42,660 nt of DNA from Alphaproteobacteria bacterium (GCA_017983635.1 JAGOBA010000023.1:1-42660); one strand, 5' to 3'. Shown: positions 8,061 through 17,456, counted from the stretch's first letter. Made by a program: numbers and translations. The notes: generated from the letters alone by a model not told the origin.

Positions 8061-8402
8061 ATGAGCAAGAAAGCCAAGAAGGCGCGCACCGGCATCGATT
8101 GGACGCGCTTTGAAACGCCGCTGCCGCATCCCGGCGAGGTGCTTCTTGAAATGTATATGACACCGCTGGGTTTGACGGCCGGAGCGTTGGCGAAATTGAT
8201 GGGGCTTAGCGGCCGACAGAGGGTCGAGCGCATTGTGCGCGGCCAACAAGCGGTCACGGCCGATACGGCGTTGCGGCTTGGGCGCGTGCTGGATACGGGG
8301 CCGGAGTTGTGGACGAACATGCAGGCTGCGCATGATATGTCCAAGGCCGCGATCGAAGCGCGCGCGTCGCTTGCCCGCATCGCGAAGTATGAGGCTGCTT
8401 GA
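8061..8402 (+). CDS. higA: HigA-like antitoxin (XRE-type HTH)
   Basis: A 113-residue protein with an XRE/HigA helix-turn-helix: HPGEVLLEMYMTPLGLTAGA, then LAKLMGLSGRQRVERIVRGQ and ADTALRLGRVLDTGPELWTNMQ. The family neutralises HigB and represses the operon by binding palindromes, which are visible at 7690-7739. AGGAGG stands 8 bp ahead of the ATG, so the antitoxin is far better placed for translation than the toxin. About 35 N-terminal residues precede the HTH, some rich in lysine. Confidence 0.88.
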   Translation: MSKKAKKARTGIDWTRFETPLPHPGEVLLEMYMTPLGLTAGALAKLMGLSGRQRVERIVRGQQAVTADTALRLGRVLDTGPELWTNMQAAHDMSKAAIEARASLARIAKYEAA

Positions 8403-8423
8403 ACGCTTACCACGGAGGACCGC

Positions 8424-9395
8424 ATGTCGCTCGCCAAACAAGGTTACGCCTACAAGCGCGGTCTCGCTGATCTTGGGAACGGGACCTTTGCCTATCTGCA
8501 GCCGGATGGGTCTTGGGGGTGGTCGAACGCGGGGTTGATTACGGATGGGGATCAGTCGCTGCTGGTCGATACGTTGTTCGACTTGAAGCTCACGCGGGAG
8601 ATGTTGACTTCGATGCGCGATGCGGCACCTAAGGCAGCCGCCAAGATCGGGACGCTCGTCAACACGCATCACAACGGCGATCACTGTTATGGGAACGAGC
8701 TCGTCGAGGGGGCCGAGATCGTTTCGTCGGCGCATGCGCTGGAGGAGATGAAGCGCGAGCAGCCGGCGATGCTGACGAACTTCATGAAGGCGGCGCCGGG
8801 GCTCGGGCTCACGGGGGCTTATCTCACGCATTGTTTTGGGGCGTTCGATTTCAACGGGATCACGCCGAAGCTGCCGACAACGACGTTCACGGGGCATATG
8901 CACCGGCATGTCGGGCGCAAGCGGGTCGATCTGATCGAGGTTGGGCCGGCGCACACGGGCGGCGACGTTCTCGTGCATGTACCGGGCGATCGCACGGTGT
9001 TCACGGGCGATATCCTTTTCATCGAAGGGACGCCGATTATGTGGGCGGGGCCGGTCGGAAATTGGATCGCGGCGTGCGACGAAATTTTGAAGCTCGACTG
9101 CGAGACCATCGTCCCGGGGCACGGGCCGGTGACGGACAAGCGCGGGGTTAAGGCGGTGCAGAGCTACCTCGTCTACATCCGCGACGAGGCGCGTCAACGT
9201 TACGATGCGGGACTTTCGGCGCGAGATGCGGCGCATGATATCGCCCTCGGCGACTACGATTCGTGGGGCGATGCCGAGCGCATTGCGGTGAATGTCGCCA
9301 CGCTCTACAGGGAATTCTCCGGCGATGCGACCCCGCCAAACCCCGCTGAGTTGTTCGCCCAAATGGGCGAAATTTGGCAGAGGCGGCGCAAGTAG
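8424..9395 (+). CDS. Metallo-beta-lactamase-fold hydrolase, variant metal site
   Basis: A 323-residue MBL-fold protein. The metal-binding signature reads THHNGDH (81-87), so in the H-x-H-x-D-H pattern the second histidine is Asn84. The remaining ligands are present: His177 (GPAHTGGD), Asp196 (FTGDILF) and His233 (PGHGPV). The substitution may weaken one metal site. Related proteins include lactonases, glyoxalase II-like enzymes and SoxH-like proteins; no specific substrate is evident. GGAGG precedes the ATG. No signal peptide. It follows the antitoxin by 21 bp but is probably unrelated in function. Confidence 0.86.
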   Translation: MSLAKQGYAYKRGLADLGNGTFAYLQPDGSWGWSNAGLITDGDQSLLVDTLFDLKLTREMLTSMRDAAPKAAAKIGTLVNTHHNGDHCYGNELVEGAEIVSSAHALEEMKREQPAMLTNFMKAAPGLGLTGAYLTHCFGAFDFNGITPKLPTTTFTGHMHRHVGRKRVDLIEVGPAHTGGDVLVHVPGDRTVFTGDILFIEGTPIMWAGPVGNWIAACDEILKLDCETIVPGHGPVTDKRGVKAVQSYLVYIRDEARQRYDAGLSARDAAHDIALGDYDSWGDAERIAVNVATLYREFSGDATPPNPAELFAQMGEIWQRRRK

Positions 9396-9510
9396 TTCTT
9401 TTTTTGTTCCGCCGGTCGAGATATTGTTCTGTCCTTGCCGACGGAGCGGGTCGGTCCGATCTGTGATTGTTCACGTATCGGTTGAGTGCCAAGCGGCGTT
9501 GGGGAACGAG

Positions 9511-10596
9511 ATGGCGGACGGGCCAGGTCAAAAAGAACTGCTCAACCGGTTGAAGATCAATCGGGAGGAGGAAGACGAGGACAGCGGCATCAGCCGTTGG
9601 CTGATCGTCGGCGTTGTTGGGATTGGCGCGCTGGTCGCGACAGGGGCGATGTACGTCTTCTGGCCTAAGGGCGAAGCACCAACTGTTGCCGCGGAGGCGC
9701 CTGCGCCCTCGACGACAAGCGGAAGCAAGACGTCCGCTGCAGTCCCGGTCGCAGGCGGCGTGTTGTCGGCTTCGGGTTACGTGACGGCGCGGCGGTTGGC
9801 GACGGTGTCGGCTGAAATTACCGGGCGGATGTCCGAAGTCTTGATCGAAGAAGGGATGACGGTCGAGGCGGGGCAAGTGCTGGCGCGACTCGATTCCGCT
9901 TTGGCGAAAACGGAACTCGCGATCGCGGAGGGTAATTTGCGCTCGGCGCGCGGCGGGCTGGCGGCGGCGGCGGCCGACCGGGCTGAGGCGCAGCGTGCGC
10001 TGGTACGCGTTCAAGGTGTGAACGAGAAGAAGTTCGCAAGCACCGCCGATCTGACGCGGTCGGAGGCGGCGGCGGCCGCTGCGGAGGCGCGCTATGCGCA
10101 GGCGCAAGGCGGCCTTGCCTCGGCGCAGGCGACGTTCGAGCGTTCGAAGACGTTGCTCGACAAGCATGAAATCCGCGCGCCATTCGGCGGCGTTGTTACG
10201 ACGAAGGATGCGCAGCCCGGCGAGATCGTATCGCCTGCCGCGGCCGGCGGCGGCTTCACGCGCACGGGCGTGTGCACGATCGTCGACATGAACTCGCTTG
10301 AGGTCGAGGTCGAGGTCAACGAATCCTTCATCAGCCGCGTGAAGGCGGGCCAGCGCGCGAGTGCGACGCTCGACGCTTATCCGGATTGGGAGATTCCCGC
10401 GAGAGTCACCGCGATCATTCCGACCGCGAATCGCGATAAAGCAACGGTGAAAGTGCGGGTCGGCATCGAGGCACGCGATCCGCGCGTGCTGCCCGAGATG
10501 GCGGCCAAGGTTTTGTTCTTCAACGACGAGAAGCCGGACGCGGCGGCACCCTCCCCGCCAGCGCCGGCCGCGACCCCACAAGGAACTTCGCAATGA
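9511..10596 (+). CDS. HlyD/MacA-type periplasmic adaptor subunit
   Basis: A 361-residue membrane-fusion protein. It has a short cytoplasmic N-terminus, one membrane anchor (about 30-51), a barrel-sandwich hybrid domain split around an Ala-rich coiled-coil hairpin (about 130-210) and a beta-barrel domain near 260-340. The C-terminal tail is Ala/Pro-rich. It links an inner-membrane ABC exporter to the outer membrane. The ATG at 9511 fits the cytoplasmic start MADGPGQKELL; a much longer upstream frame overlaps the previous gene and is not supported. The 3' end overlaps the ATPase gene by 4 bp. First gene of a four-gene operon; no outer-membrane channel gene is present nearby. Confidence 0.9.
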   Translation: MADGPGQKELLNRLKINREEEDEDSGISRWLIVGVVGIGALVATGAMYVFWPKGEAPTVAAEAPAPSTTSGSKTSAAVPVAGGVLSASGYVTARRLATVSAEITGRMSEVLIEEGMTVEAGQVLARLDSALAKTELAIAEGNLRSARGGLAAAAADRAEAQRALVRVQGVNEKKFASTADLTRSEAAAAAAEARYAQAQGGLASAQATFERSKTLLDKHEIRAPFGGVVTTKDAQPGEIVSPAAAGGGFTRTGVCTIVDMNSLEVEVEVNESFISRVKAGQRASATLDAYPDWEIPARVTAIIPTANRDKATVKVRVGIEARDPRVLPEMAAKVLFFNDEKPDAAAPSPPAPAATPQGTSQ

Positions 10597-11285
10597 GTGA
10601 GCCGCTGATCGTTCTGAAAACCGTCACCAAGAGCTATACGCGCGGCAAGCAAAGCGTGCCGATTTTCGAGCGGCTGGATATGAACATCCCGACGCAAGAC
10701 TTCGTCGCGATCATGGGGCCGTCGGGGTCGGGCAAGACGACGTTGCTCAACCTGCTCGGTGGCATCGACAAGCCGAGCGGCGGGGAGATCGTGTTCGACG
10801 GCAAGCGGATGGATAACCTTGACGAGAGCAGGCTCGCCGGGTTTCGCGCGGGCAATGTCGGGTTTATTTTCCAGTTCTATAACCTAATGCCGATGCTGAC
10901 GGCGGCGCAGAATGTGGAGCTGCCGCTGCTGCTCACCAAGCTTGGGCCGAGGGCGCGTGCGGAACGGGTGAAGACGGCGCTGGAGATCGTGGGGCTGTCC
11001 GACCGCGCGCGGCACAAGCCGTCGGAGCTTTCGGGCGGTCAGCAGCAGCGCGTGGCGATCGCGCGCGCGATCGTGTCGGATCCGAAGTTGCTGCTTTGCG
11101 ACGAGCCGACCGGCGACCTCGACCGCGAGACGGCGGGCGAGATTCTCTCGATGCTGCAGACGTTGAACCGCGATCTCGGCAAGACGATCGTGATGGTGAC
11201 GCACGATCCGGAAGCCGCGCGCTACGCCAAGCGGACGCTGCATCTCGACAAGGGCCACTTCAGCGAGAAGGATCTTGCGGCATGA
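10593..11285 (+). CDS. ABC exporter ATPase (LolD/MacB-type)
   Basis: A 230-residue ATP-binding subunit. Walker A GPSGSGKT (42-49), Q-loop in [10 protein letters not shown], signature LSGGQ (146-150), Walker B LLLCDEP (166-172) and the switch histidine in VMVTHDP are all present. Closest in style to the LolD/MacB/FtsE group that powers mechanotransmission-type permeases. It overlaps its neighbours by 4 bp on both sides, so the subunits are translationally coupled and presumably made in balanced amounts. It should drive the two FtsX-type permeases downstream. Confidence 0.93.
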   Translation: MSEPLIVLKTVTKSYTRGKQSVPIFERLDMNIPTQDFVAIMGPSGSGKTTLLNLLGGIDKPSGGEIVFDGKRMDNLDESRLAGFRAGNVGFIFQFYNLMPMLTAAQNVELPLLLTKLGPRARAERVKTALEIVGLSDRARHKPSELSGGQQQRVAIARAIVSDPKLLLCDEPTGDLDRETAGEILSMLQTLNRDLGKTIVMVTHDPEAARYAKRTLHLDKGHFSEKDLAA

Positions 11286-12436
11286 CGCTGGTCGAACTTG
11301 TACGGAAAAACCTGTTCCGTAAGAAGCTGCGAACGACCTTGACGATTGTGGCGATCTTCGTGGCGTTCGTGATCTTCGGTGTGCTCGCGACCTTCCAGAA
11401 CGCGATCAACGCGGGCGTCGAAGTTGCCGGCGCCGACCGCTTGATCACGGTCAACAAGATCAATTTCACCTTGCCGATGCCGCTCGCCTATCCGACGCGA
11501 ACCGCCGGGGTGGAGGGCGTCAAGCAAGTGGCGCACGCCGAATGGTTCGGCGGATACTATCAGGAGCCGCGGAATTTCTTGGTCGCGTTTGCGGTCGACC
11601 CTAAGAACTATCTCGACATCTACTCCGAGCTGATCTTGCCGCCGGCGCAGCGCGAGGCGTTCATTCGGGAGAAGACGAGCATCATCGTCGGCAAGGCCAC
11701 CGCCGATCAGTACGGTTGGAAGGTCGGCGACCGGTTGCCGCTGAAGAGCAACATCTATCAGCAGAAGGGTGGATCGGACACCTGGGAGTTTACAATCGCC
11801 GGCATCTACACCGGCAACGACCAGCGTGTGGATACGACGCCGGTCATCTTCCACTACGCCTATCTGGCGGATACACGCACGTTCGGCGACGGCACGACCG
11901 GCTGGATGATCCTGAAGACCGCGGATGCGAAAGAGAATTCACGCATCATGCGGGAGGTCGACGCGCTGTTCGCGAATTCGGCCTTTGAAACGGAAACGAA
12001 AACCGAGCAGGCGTTCAACAAAGCGTTCGCAGAGCAGCTTGGCGATCTGGGCTTCATCGTCACTTCGGTGGTGGGTGCCGCGTTCGTGACGATCCTGCTG
12101 ATCGTCGGCAACACGATGATGCTGACCGTGCGCGAGCGGACCAACGAGATCGCCGTTTTGAAGACCATCGGGTTCACGACGCGGCGCATCTTCGGCATGG
12201 TGATTGCGGAGTCGATGTTGCTCGCTCTGATCGGCGGCTTGCTGGGCGTTGTCGTTGCCTGGCTGATCAGTTTCGCGCTTGCCGGGCCGCTTAGCCGGTT
12301 TGGGCCGGTCGCGTTCTCGTTCGATACGTTCGCGTTCGCGTTCGTGTTGATGGCGCTGCTCGGACTTCTGACCGGCCTCATCCCAGCGTACCGGGCGATG
12401 AACACCGACATCGTGACCGCATTCGGAAGGAAATAG
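11282..12436 (+). CDS. FtsX/MacB-type ABC permease 1
   Basis: A 384-residue permease. It has the classical four-helix plan: one helix after the N-terminus (about 18-40), a large periplasmic MacB-type core domain, then three helices at the C-terminus (about 260-380) including the segment TVRERTNEIAVLKTIGFTTRRIFG that contacts the ATPase. The ATG at 11282 overlaps the ATPase stop (ATGA). The second permease follows after 3 bp. Probably forms a heterodimer with it. The cargo (lipid, lipoprotein, peptide or antibiotic) is not deducible. Confidence 0.9.
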   Translation: MTLVELVRKNLFRKKLRTTLTIVAIFVAFVIFGVLATFQNAINAGVEVAGADRLITVNKINFTLPMPLAYPTRTAGVEGVKQVAHAEWFGGYYQEPRNFLVAFAVDPKNYLDIYSELILPPAQREAFIREKTSIIVGKATADQYGWKVGDRLPLKSNIYQQKGGSDTWEFTIAGIYTGNDQRVDTTPVIFHYAYLADTRTFGDGTTGWMILKTADAKENSRIMREVDALFANSAFETETKTEQAFNKAFAEQLGDLGFIVTSVVGAAFVTILLIVGNTMMLTVRERTNEIAVLKTIGFTTRRIFGMVIAESMLLALIGGLLGVVVAWLISFALAGPLSRFGPVAFSFDTFAFAFVLMALLGLLTGLIPAYRAMNTDIVTAFGRK

Positions 12437-12439
12437 CGT

Positions 12440-13630
12440 ATGGGACGGACTCTGACGCAGATCGCTGCGGTCACAGCGATGAACCTACGCTCGCTGCCGC
12501 AGCGCAAGTGGACGTCGCTCGCCACCGTCATCGCGATTGCGCTGGTCACCGGGGTTTTGCTCGCCTTTCTCGCGATGGCGAACGGGTTTCAGGCGACCGT
12601 CGCCGGTACCGGCTCGAATGGTGTCGTCATTGCGCTGCGCAAGGGCAGCGAGAGCGAAATCAATTCGACGCTACTGCGCGAGCAGGTGCTGTTGATGCAG
12701 GAAGCGCCGGGACTCGCGAAAGCCGCCGACGGCAGGCCGCTGCTGTCGCCGGAGCTTTATGTCATCGTCGACGGCGTCAAGAAGTCGTCGGGCTTGAAGG
12801 CGAACCTGCCGCTGCGCGGCTTGGGGCCGCTTGCGAACGAGGTGCGCCAGGGCATCCGGATCGTGAGCGGACGGATGTTCCAACCCGGCACGAACGAACT
12901 CGTTGTCGGGCGCTCGGTTTCGAAACAATTCCGTGGCTTCGAGCTCGGCGCCAAGATGCGGCTCGCATCGCAGAACTGGGTCGTGGTCGGCGAGTTCGAC
13001 GCCGGCGGCAACGTCTTCGAGTCTGAGATTTGGGCTGACGTTTCGGTGCTGCAGGGCCTCTATCAACGCGGCAGCACGGTGCAGACGGTGCGCGCACGGA
13101 TGGACGATCCTGCCAGTCTTGCGAAGATCCGCGCGTTCTCGGAGGCCGATCCGCGGCTCAAGCTCGACATCAAGGCGGAGAAGGAGTTTTACTCCGGGCA
13201 GAGCCGCAACATCGGCGACCTTATTCTGTATCTGGGGTGGCCGCTCGCGATTGCGATGTCGTTCGGCGCACTGGCCGGGGCGCTCAACACGATGTTCGCG
13301 TCGGTCGATGCGCGGGCACGCGAGATCGCGACGCTGCGTGCGATCGGTTTTCGCGGGACGCCCGCCTTCATCGGGACGATGGTCGAGTCGATCATCTTGG
13401 CCGGCATCGGCGGCGTCGTGGGCGCGCTTGGAACCTATTTGCTGTTCGACGGGATCAGCGCAGCGACGCTGGGCAGCAACTTCACGCAGGTCGTGTTCTC
13501 GCTCAAGCTATCGTGGTCGCTGGTTCTGCAGGGGCTGATCCTGTCACTGGTCATCGGCTTCGTCGGCGGCGTGTTCCCCGCCTGGCGCGCGGCGCGTGTG
13601 CCGTTGCTTGCGGCCTTCAAGGAACAGTGA
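12440..13630 (+). CDS. FtsX/MacB-type ABC permease 2
   Basis: A 396-residue permease with the same plan as the preceding gene: first helix near 25-47, periplasmic core, and three C-terminal helices beginning about residue 265, with the coupling segment DARAREIATLRAIGFRGTPAF. GGAAGG lies upstream of the ATG. Its stop codon directly abuts the stop codon of the convergent GNAT gene, leaving no room for a separate terminator. Adaptor, one ATPase and two distinct permeases suggest an asymmetrical MacB-like or DevBCA-like exporter. Confidence 0.9.
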   Translation: MGRTLTQIAAVTAMNLRSLPQRKWTSLATVIAIALVTGVLLAFLAMANGFQATVAGTGSNGVVIALRKGSESEINSTLLREQVLLMQEAPGLAKAADGRPLLSPELYVIVDGVKKSSGLKANLPLRGLGPLANEVRQGIRIVSGRMFQPGTNELVVGRSVSKQFRGFELGAKMRLASQNWVVVGEFDAGGNVFESEIWADVSVLQGLYQRGSTVQTVRARMDDPASLAKIRAFSEADPRLKLDIKAEKEFYSGQSRNIGDLILYLGWPLAIAMSFGALAGALNTMFASVDARAREIATLRAIGFRGTPAFIGTMVESIILAGIGGVVGALGTYLLFDGISAATLGSNFTQVVFSLKLSWSLVLQGLILSLVIGFVGGVFPAWRAARVPLLAAFKEQ

Positions 13631-14128
13631 TCAGAGCGTCTTGGCGTACTGGATGAAGCCGGTTTTGTCCGCGATGCGGTCGTAGAGTTGGCGGGCGGTG
13701 GTGTTGGTTTCGTGGGTTAGCCAGTAGACGCGGCCGCCGCCCGCCGCTTTGGTCACACGATAGACGTGTTCGATGAGGGCGCGGCCCATGCGGGTGCCTC
13801 TGGTGTCGAGGTCGACGTAGAGGTCTTGCAGGTAACAGGTCGGGCCGTCGCGCCAGCCGTGGCGGTGCAGGATGATGTGGACGAGGCCTTTGGCTTTGCC
13901 GTCGTGCATGGCGAGGTAGGCGAACATAGGCTCGGCAGGATCGAGGAAGCGCTTGAACGTCAGGTCGTATTGGGCCGGCGGCAGTGTGGTTTCGTAGAAG
14001 TCCAGATAGCCTTTCCAGAGGCGGTCCCAGTCCGTGCGATCCGCCTCTGCGAGGGGGCGGACGGTGACGGCATTGTAATTTCCGGCCGCGGCGAATGCCC
14101 TAGCGTCAAGTCCGTAGAGGGACTGCAT
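13631..14128 (-). CDS. GNAT family N-acetyltransferase
   Basis: A 165-residue acetyl-CoA-dependent transferase. The acetyl-CoA site is seen in LQDLYVDLDTRGTRMGRALIEHV (about 102-123), with the Q/RxxGx(G/A)-type loop written RGTRMG, and followed by VYWLTHETNTTARQLYDRI, the usual C-terminal motif B. It may acetylate an amine such as an amino acid, polyamine or antibiotic. The first 20 residues are outside the fold, so the true start could be slightly later. It is convergent with the exporter operon and divergent from the GST pair. Confidence 0.87.
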   Translation of the reverse strand: MQSLYGLDARAFAAAGNYNAVTVRPLAEADRTDWDRLWKGYLDFYETTLPPAQYDLTFKRFLDPAEPMFAYLAMHDGKAKGLVHIILHRHGWRDGPTCYLQDLYVDLDTRGTRMGRALIEHVYRVTKAAGGGRVYWLTHETNTTARQLYDRIADKTGFIQYAKTL

Positions 14129-14198
14129 CCTGGTCGCCTTTCCGTGCGTATGTCGTGGTAAGAGAAACTAACGCAACATTACCCGCAAGGCTGCTCAC

Positions 14199-14984
14199 AT
14201 GTCGTTGACCCTCTATGAGCACCCGCTCAGCCCTTATGCGCAGAAGTGCAAGATATCGCTCTTAGAAAAGGGCGTGCCCTTCGATTTGAAGATGCCGGCC
14301 GCGATCGGAACCGGTCAGGTCGCTGCGGATTTCTTGAAAGCTTCGCCGCGCGGTGAGGTACCGGCGTTGCTGGACGGCGATTTTGCAGTGTTCGATTCCA
14401 CCGTGATCCTCGAATACATCGAGGACAAGTTCCCCTCGCCCGCGATGTTGCCGCGCGATGCGCAGCTGCGGGCGAAGGCGCGGATGATCGAAGACGCGAT
14501 GGACACGCTCTACGAACCGATCAATTGGGGCTTGGGGGAGCTGCGCTATTTTAAGCGCGCCGAGGGCGAACGCGCGCGGGTGATCGAGGCGCGGGCAGCG
14601 GGCCAAGCGCGCGACTTCTTCACGTGGCTCGAGCGGCAGCTTGGCGATCAGGAATGGTTCTGCGGCGCGTTCGGGTGGGCGGACTTGTCCGTCATCCCTT
14701 ACATCAATGGGTCGACCGGCTTGGGCGTGGGGCCGGCGGCTTCGTCCAAGCTCGGACAGTGGCAGACGCGGGCGAACGCGCGGCCGTCCGTCGCCCAAAC
14801 CGCTCAGCAGGCGCTCGACTCGGTTCGCGGCATGGCGCTCGTCGGACGCGCCGTGCGGCAGGGACATATCAAGCGCGAGTATCGCGATCACCGGCTGGAG
14901 TGGATGATCCGCTCCGGCGGGCTTGACGTTGTGCTCGACGGGATCAAAGCCGATACCATCCGTTTCTCCAACGAATTCAAATAG
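14199..14984 (+). CDS. Glutathione S-transferase family protein
   Basis: A 261-residue GST. The N-terminal thioredoxin fold reads MSLTLYEHPLSPYAQKCKIS, where Ser/Tyr and Cys candidates sit in the catalytic loop, followed by SPRGEVPALLDGDFAVFDSTVILEYIE for glutathione binding. The C-terminal domain has WFCGAFGWADLSV. A tail of about 50 residues after the usual end is basic and amphipathic. It leads a cluster of three same-direction genes with a second GST (6 bp later) and a carboxylesterase, suggesting cooperation on an ester or electrophile. Confidence 0.9.
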   Translation: MSLTLYEHPLSPYAQKCKISLLEKGVPFDLKMPAAIGTGQVAADFLKASPRGEVPALLDGDFAVFDSTVILEYIEDKFPSPAMLPRDAQLRAKARMIEDAMDTLYEPINWGLGELRYFKRAEGERARVIEARAAGQARDFFTWLERQLGDQEWFCGAFGWADLSVIPYINGSTGLGVGPAASSKLGQWQTRANARPSVAQTAQQALDSVRGMALVGRAVRQGHIKREYRDHRLEWMIRSGGLDVVLDGIKADTIRFSNEFK

Positions 14985-14990
14985 GGCCTC

Positions 14991-15914
14991 ATGAGCAACG
15001 AGATCATTTTCCATCACTATTGGACGTCGCCGTTTTCGGAGAAGGTGCGGGTCATCTTCGGCATGAAGGGGCTTTCTTGGCGCTCCGTCGAGATTCCGAA
15101 CATGATGCCGAAGCCCGATCTGATGCCGTTGACCGGCGGCTATCGCAAGACGCCGGTGATGCAGATCGGCGCGGACATCTATTGCGACACGCAGCTCATC
15201 ATTCGCGAGTTGGAGCGGCGCCATCCGACGCCCGCCGTCATTCCGCATGCGGGATTGAGCTTTGCGCTCGCGTTCTGGTCGGACCGGCCGTTCTTTCAGG
15301 CGACGGTGCCGCTGATCTTCGGCGAGGTCGGGCCAATGATCCCGGAGGCGTTCAAGAAGGATCGCGAGGCGATGTTTCCGGATCGCCCGTTCAACTACGA
15401 CATGATGAAGGCGGCGATCCCGGCGTTCAAGGATCAATGGCGCGCGCATGCCGACTTCATCAACGCGCAGCTGAAAGACGGGCGGAAGTTCCTGCACGGC
15501 GAGACGGCGACGGTCGACGACGCGCATTGTCATATGAACGTGTGGTTCTTGCGCTCATTCTTCGCGCCGACGGCGGAGTCGTTATTGAAGGAGTTCCCGT
15601 GGGTTACGGCCTGGGCGGAGCGCGTGAAGGCGATCGGGCAAGGAAAACACACGCCGCTCGACTCGAAGGAAGCGCTGGCGATCGCCAAAGCGGCGACGTC
15701 GACCGCTGTGGCGCGGGTCGACGAGCACGATCCGAATGGGCGCAAGCCTGGCGAGCGCGTGAGCGTAATGGCAGACGACTACGGGCGCGATCCGGTAGCG
15801 GGCGAGTTGGTGTTTTCGAACGCGCAGGAGATTGCAATCAGGCGGATCGACCCGATCGTCGGCGACGTCGTCGTGCATTTTCCGCGCGCCGGTTTCTTGG
15901 TGATGGTGGCCTAA
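14991..15914 (+). CDS. GST-like protein with C-terminal extension
   Basis: A 307-residue protein, longer than ordinary GSTs of about 200-230. Residues 1-80 form the thioredoxin-fold half (HHYWTSPFSEKVRVIFGMKGL, then GGYRKTPVMQIGADIYCDTQLI). The helical half runs to about 220 (GETATVDDAHCHMNVWFL). Residues from about 240 to 307 are an extra domain with alternating hydrophobic strands (GELVFSNAQEIAIRR...GDVVVHFPRAGF), probably a small beta fold of unknown role. It sits 6 bp after another GST and 12 bp before a carboxylesterase, so the three are likely one operon. Confidence 0.85.
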   Translation: MSNEIIFHHYWTSPFSEKVRVIFGMKGLSWRSVEIPNMMPKPDLMPLTGGYRKTPVMQIGADIYCDTQLIIRELERRHPTPAVIPHAGLSFALAFWSDRPFFQATVPLIFGEVGPMIPEAFKKDREAMFPDRPFNYDMMKAAIPAFKDQWRAHADFINAQLKDGRKFLHGETATVDDAHCHMNVWFLRSFFAPTAESLLKEFPWVTAWAERVKAIGQGKHTPLDSKEALAIAKAATSTAVARVDEHDPNGRKPGERVSVMADDYGRDPVAGELVFSNAQEIAIRRIDPIVGDVVVHFPRAGFLVMVA

Positions 15915-15926
15915 AGGGGGATGATC

Positions 15927-17456
15927 ATGAACGTGGCTGAAGCAACGCCGGTTGTCGTCGATACCGCGCTCGGCAAGCTTGAGGGTTCGCGCCGGGGCGG
16001 CGTTTCGGTGTTCAAGGGGATTCCGTTTGCGAGCGCGCGGCGCTGGCATGCACCGGAGACGGTGGCGCCCTGGGCCGGCGTGCGTCCTGCGCGCGCGGCG
16101 GGTGCGGTGGCACCGCAGAATCCGACGCAGCTCGAGGGACTGATCGCCGGCGCGGGCAAGATGGTGAAGTCGGAAGACTGTCTCTCCCTCAACGTGTTCA
16201 CACCGGCGTGCGACGGTGCCAAGCGGCCAGTGATGGTTTGGATTCACGGCGGCGCGTTCACCACGGGTGCCGGCAGTCTCGGCCTCTACGGCGGGCGCGC
16301 TTTGGTGTCGACCGGCGACGTGGTGGTGGTGACGATCAACTACCGCCTCGGCAATTTGGGCTTCCTGCGGCTCGCGGATGTGACGGGCGGACGCATTCCG
16401 TCGACGGGGAGCGAAGGTCTGGCCGATCAAATCGCTGCGCTTGGCTGGGTGCGCGACAACATCGCGGCGTTCGGCGGCGATGCGGGCAACGTCACGATCT
16501 TTGGCGAGAGCGCGGGCGGCATGAGCGTCGCGGCTCTGCTGGCGAGCCCAAAGGCACAGGGGTTGTTTCACAAGGCGATCTGTCAGAGCGGTGGCGGGCA
16601 CATCGCGCGTTCGCGCGAGCATGCGAACCGGGTGGCTGACGTTTTCTTGAATCATCTGGGCGTGACGCCGAGCGACGTGACGGCGCTGGAGCGAACGCCG
16701 GTCGAGGCGTTGTTGAAGGCGCAAGCCGACTTGCTGGCCGAGGTCGACAATCACGATCCGCAAAAGCTTGGGGCGATGGCGTTTCAGCCGGTGATTGACG
16801 GCGACGTGCTGAGCGAGCGGCCGATCGAGGCGGTGCGGCGCGGCTCGGCGAAGGGTGTGGCGCTGATCGCGGGGACGACGACGGAAGAGTGGAAGCTTTG
16901 GACGGCGCTCGACGCGCGCTTCCATACGATGGACGAAGAAAAGCTGGAGCGCTGGGCGACGCGGATGTTCGGCAACGAGGCCCCTGCCCTGCTTGTCGCG
17001 GATCGCGACGGGACGCCCTACGAGCGCTACGTGTCGATGCAAACGGACCGCGCGTTTCGCGAGCCAACGCTTCGACTTCTTGCGGCGCAATCGGCGCAGG
17101 CGCCGGTCTACGAATACGTGTTCGATTGGCGCTCGCCCGCGATGGGCGGGGCGTTCGGGGCGTGCCATGCGCTGGAACTCGGCTTCGTGTTCGGCTCGCA
17201 CAGCCTGCCTGGCGCGGACAAGTTCTTCGGTGTCGGACCAGAGGCCGAGGCGATCAACCTGGCGATGATGCAGACGTGGACATCGTTCGCGCACGGTCGG
17301 GCGCCGGCGGCCGCCGGCGTCGAGGCGTGGCCGCGGTGGTCGAAGGCGGCCCCGGCCGCGATGGTGTTCGGCGCGGATTCGAGGGCTGCGCATGTGACGA
17401 AGTTCGAGCTGCCGAAGGCGTGGGCGGCGGTGCCGGACCGGTTGGTGGGGCCTTGA
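15927..17456 (+). CDS. Type-B carboxylesterase
   Basis: A 509-residue alpha/beta hydrolase of the carboxylesterase/lipase family. The nucleophile elbow GESAGG carries Ser195, the oxyanion segment HGGAF lies at 107-111, and an acidic residue (GTTTEEW) and a histidine (GACHALELGFVFG) complete the expected triad. The start at 15927 has AAGGGGG at 6-bp spacing; an ATG at 15921 directly touches that site and is less likely. No signal peptide is visible, so it is cytoplasmic. It likely hydrolyses an ester whose products feed the neighbouring GST enzymes; this is inferred from context. The stop codon overlaps a putative promoter of the next locus. Confidence 0.92.
   Translation: MNVAEATPVVVDTALGKLEGSRRGGVSVFKGIPFASARRWHAPETVAPWAGVRPARAAGAVAPQNPTQLEGLIAGAGKMVKSEDCLSLNVFTPACDGAKRPVMVWIHGGAFTTGAGSLGLYGGRALVSTGDVVVVTINYRLGNLGFLRLADVTGGRIPSTGSEGLADQIAALGWVRDNIAAFGGDAGNVTIFGESAGGMSVAALLASPKAQGLFHKAICQSGGGHIARSREHANRVADVFLNHLGVTPSDVTALERTPVEALLKAQADLLAEVDNHDPQKLGAMAFQPVIDGDVLSERPIEAVRRGSAKGVALIAGTTTEEWKLWTALDARFHTMDEEKLERWATRMFGNEAPALLVADRDGTPYERYVSMQTDRAFREPTLRLLAAQSAQAPVYEYVFDWRSPAMGGAFGACHALELGFVFGSHSLPGADKFFGVGPEAEAINLAMMQTWTSFAHGRAPAAAGVEAWPRWSKAAPAAMVFGADSRAAHVTKFELPKAWAAVPDRLVGP

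Noticed and set aside
7974..9362. A 462-codon minus-strand open frame
   Set aside because: Antisense to the antitoxin and MBL-fold genes, which both have clear motifs and ribosome-binding sites.
9396..9420. T-rich stretch after the MBL-fold gene as an intrinsic terminator
   Set aside because: No stable stem precedes the T-run.
9148..10593. A 481-codon minus-strand open frame
   Set aside because: Antisense to the HlyD-type adaptor and the hydrolase end; Arg-rich composition only.
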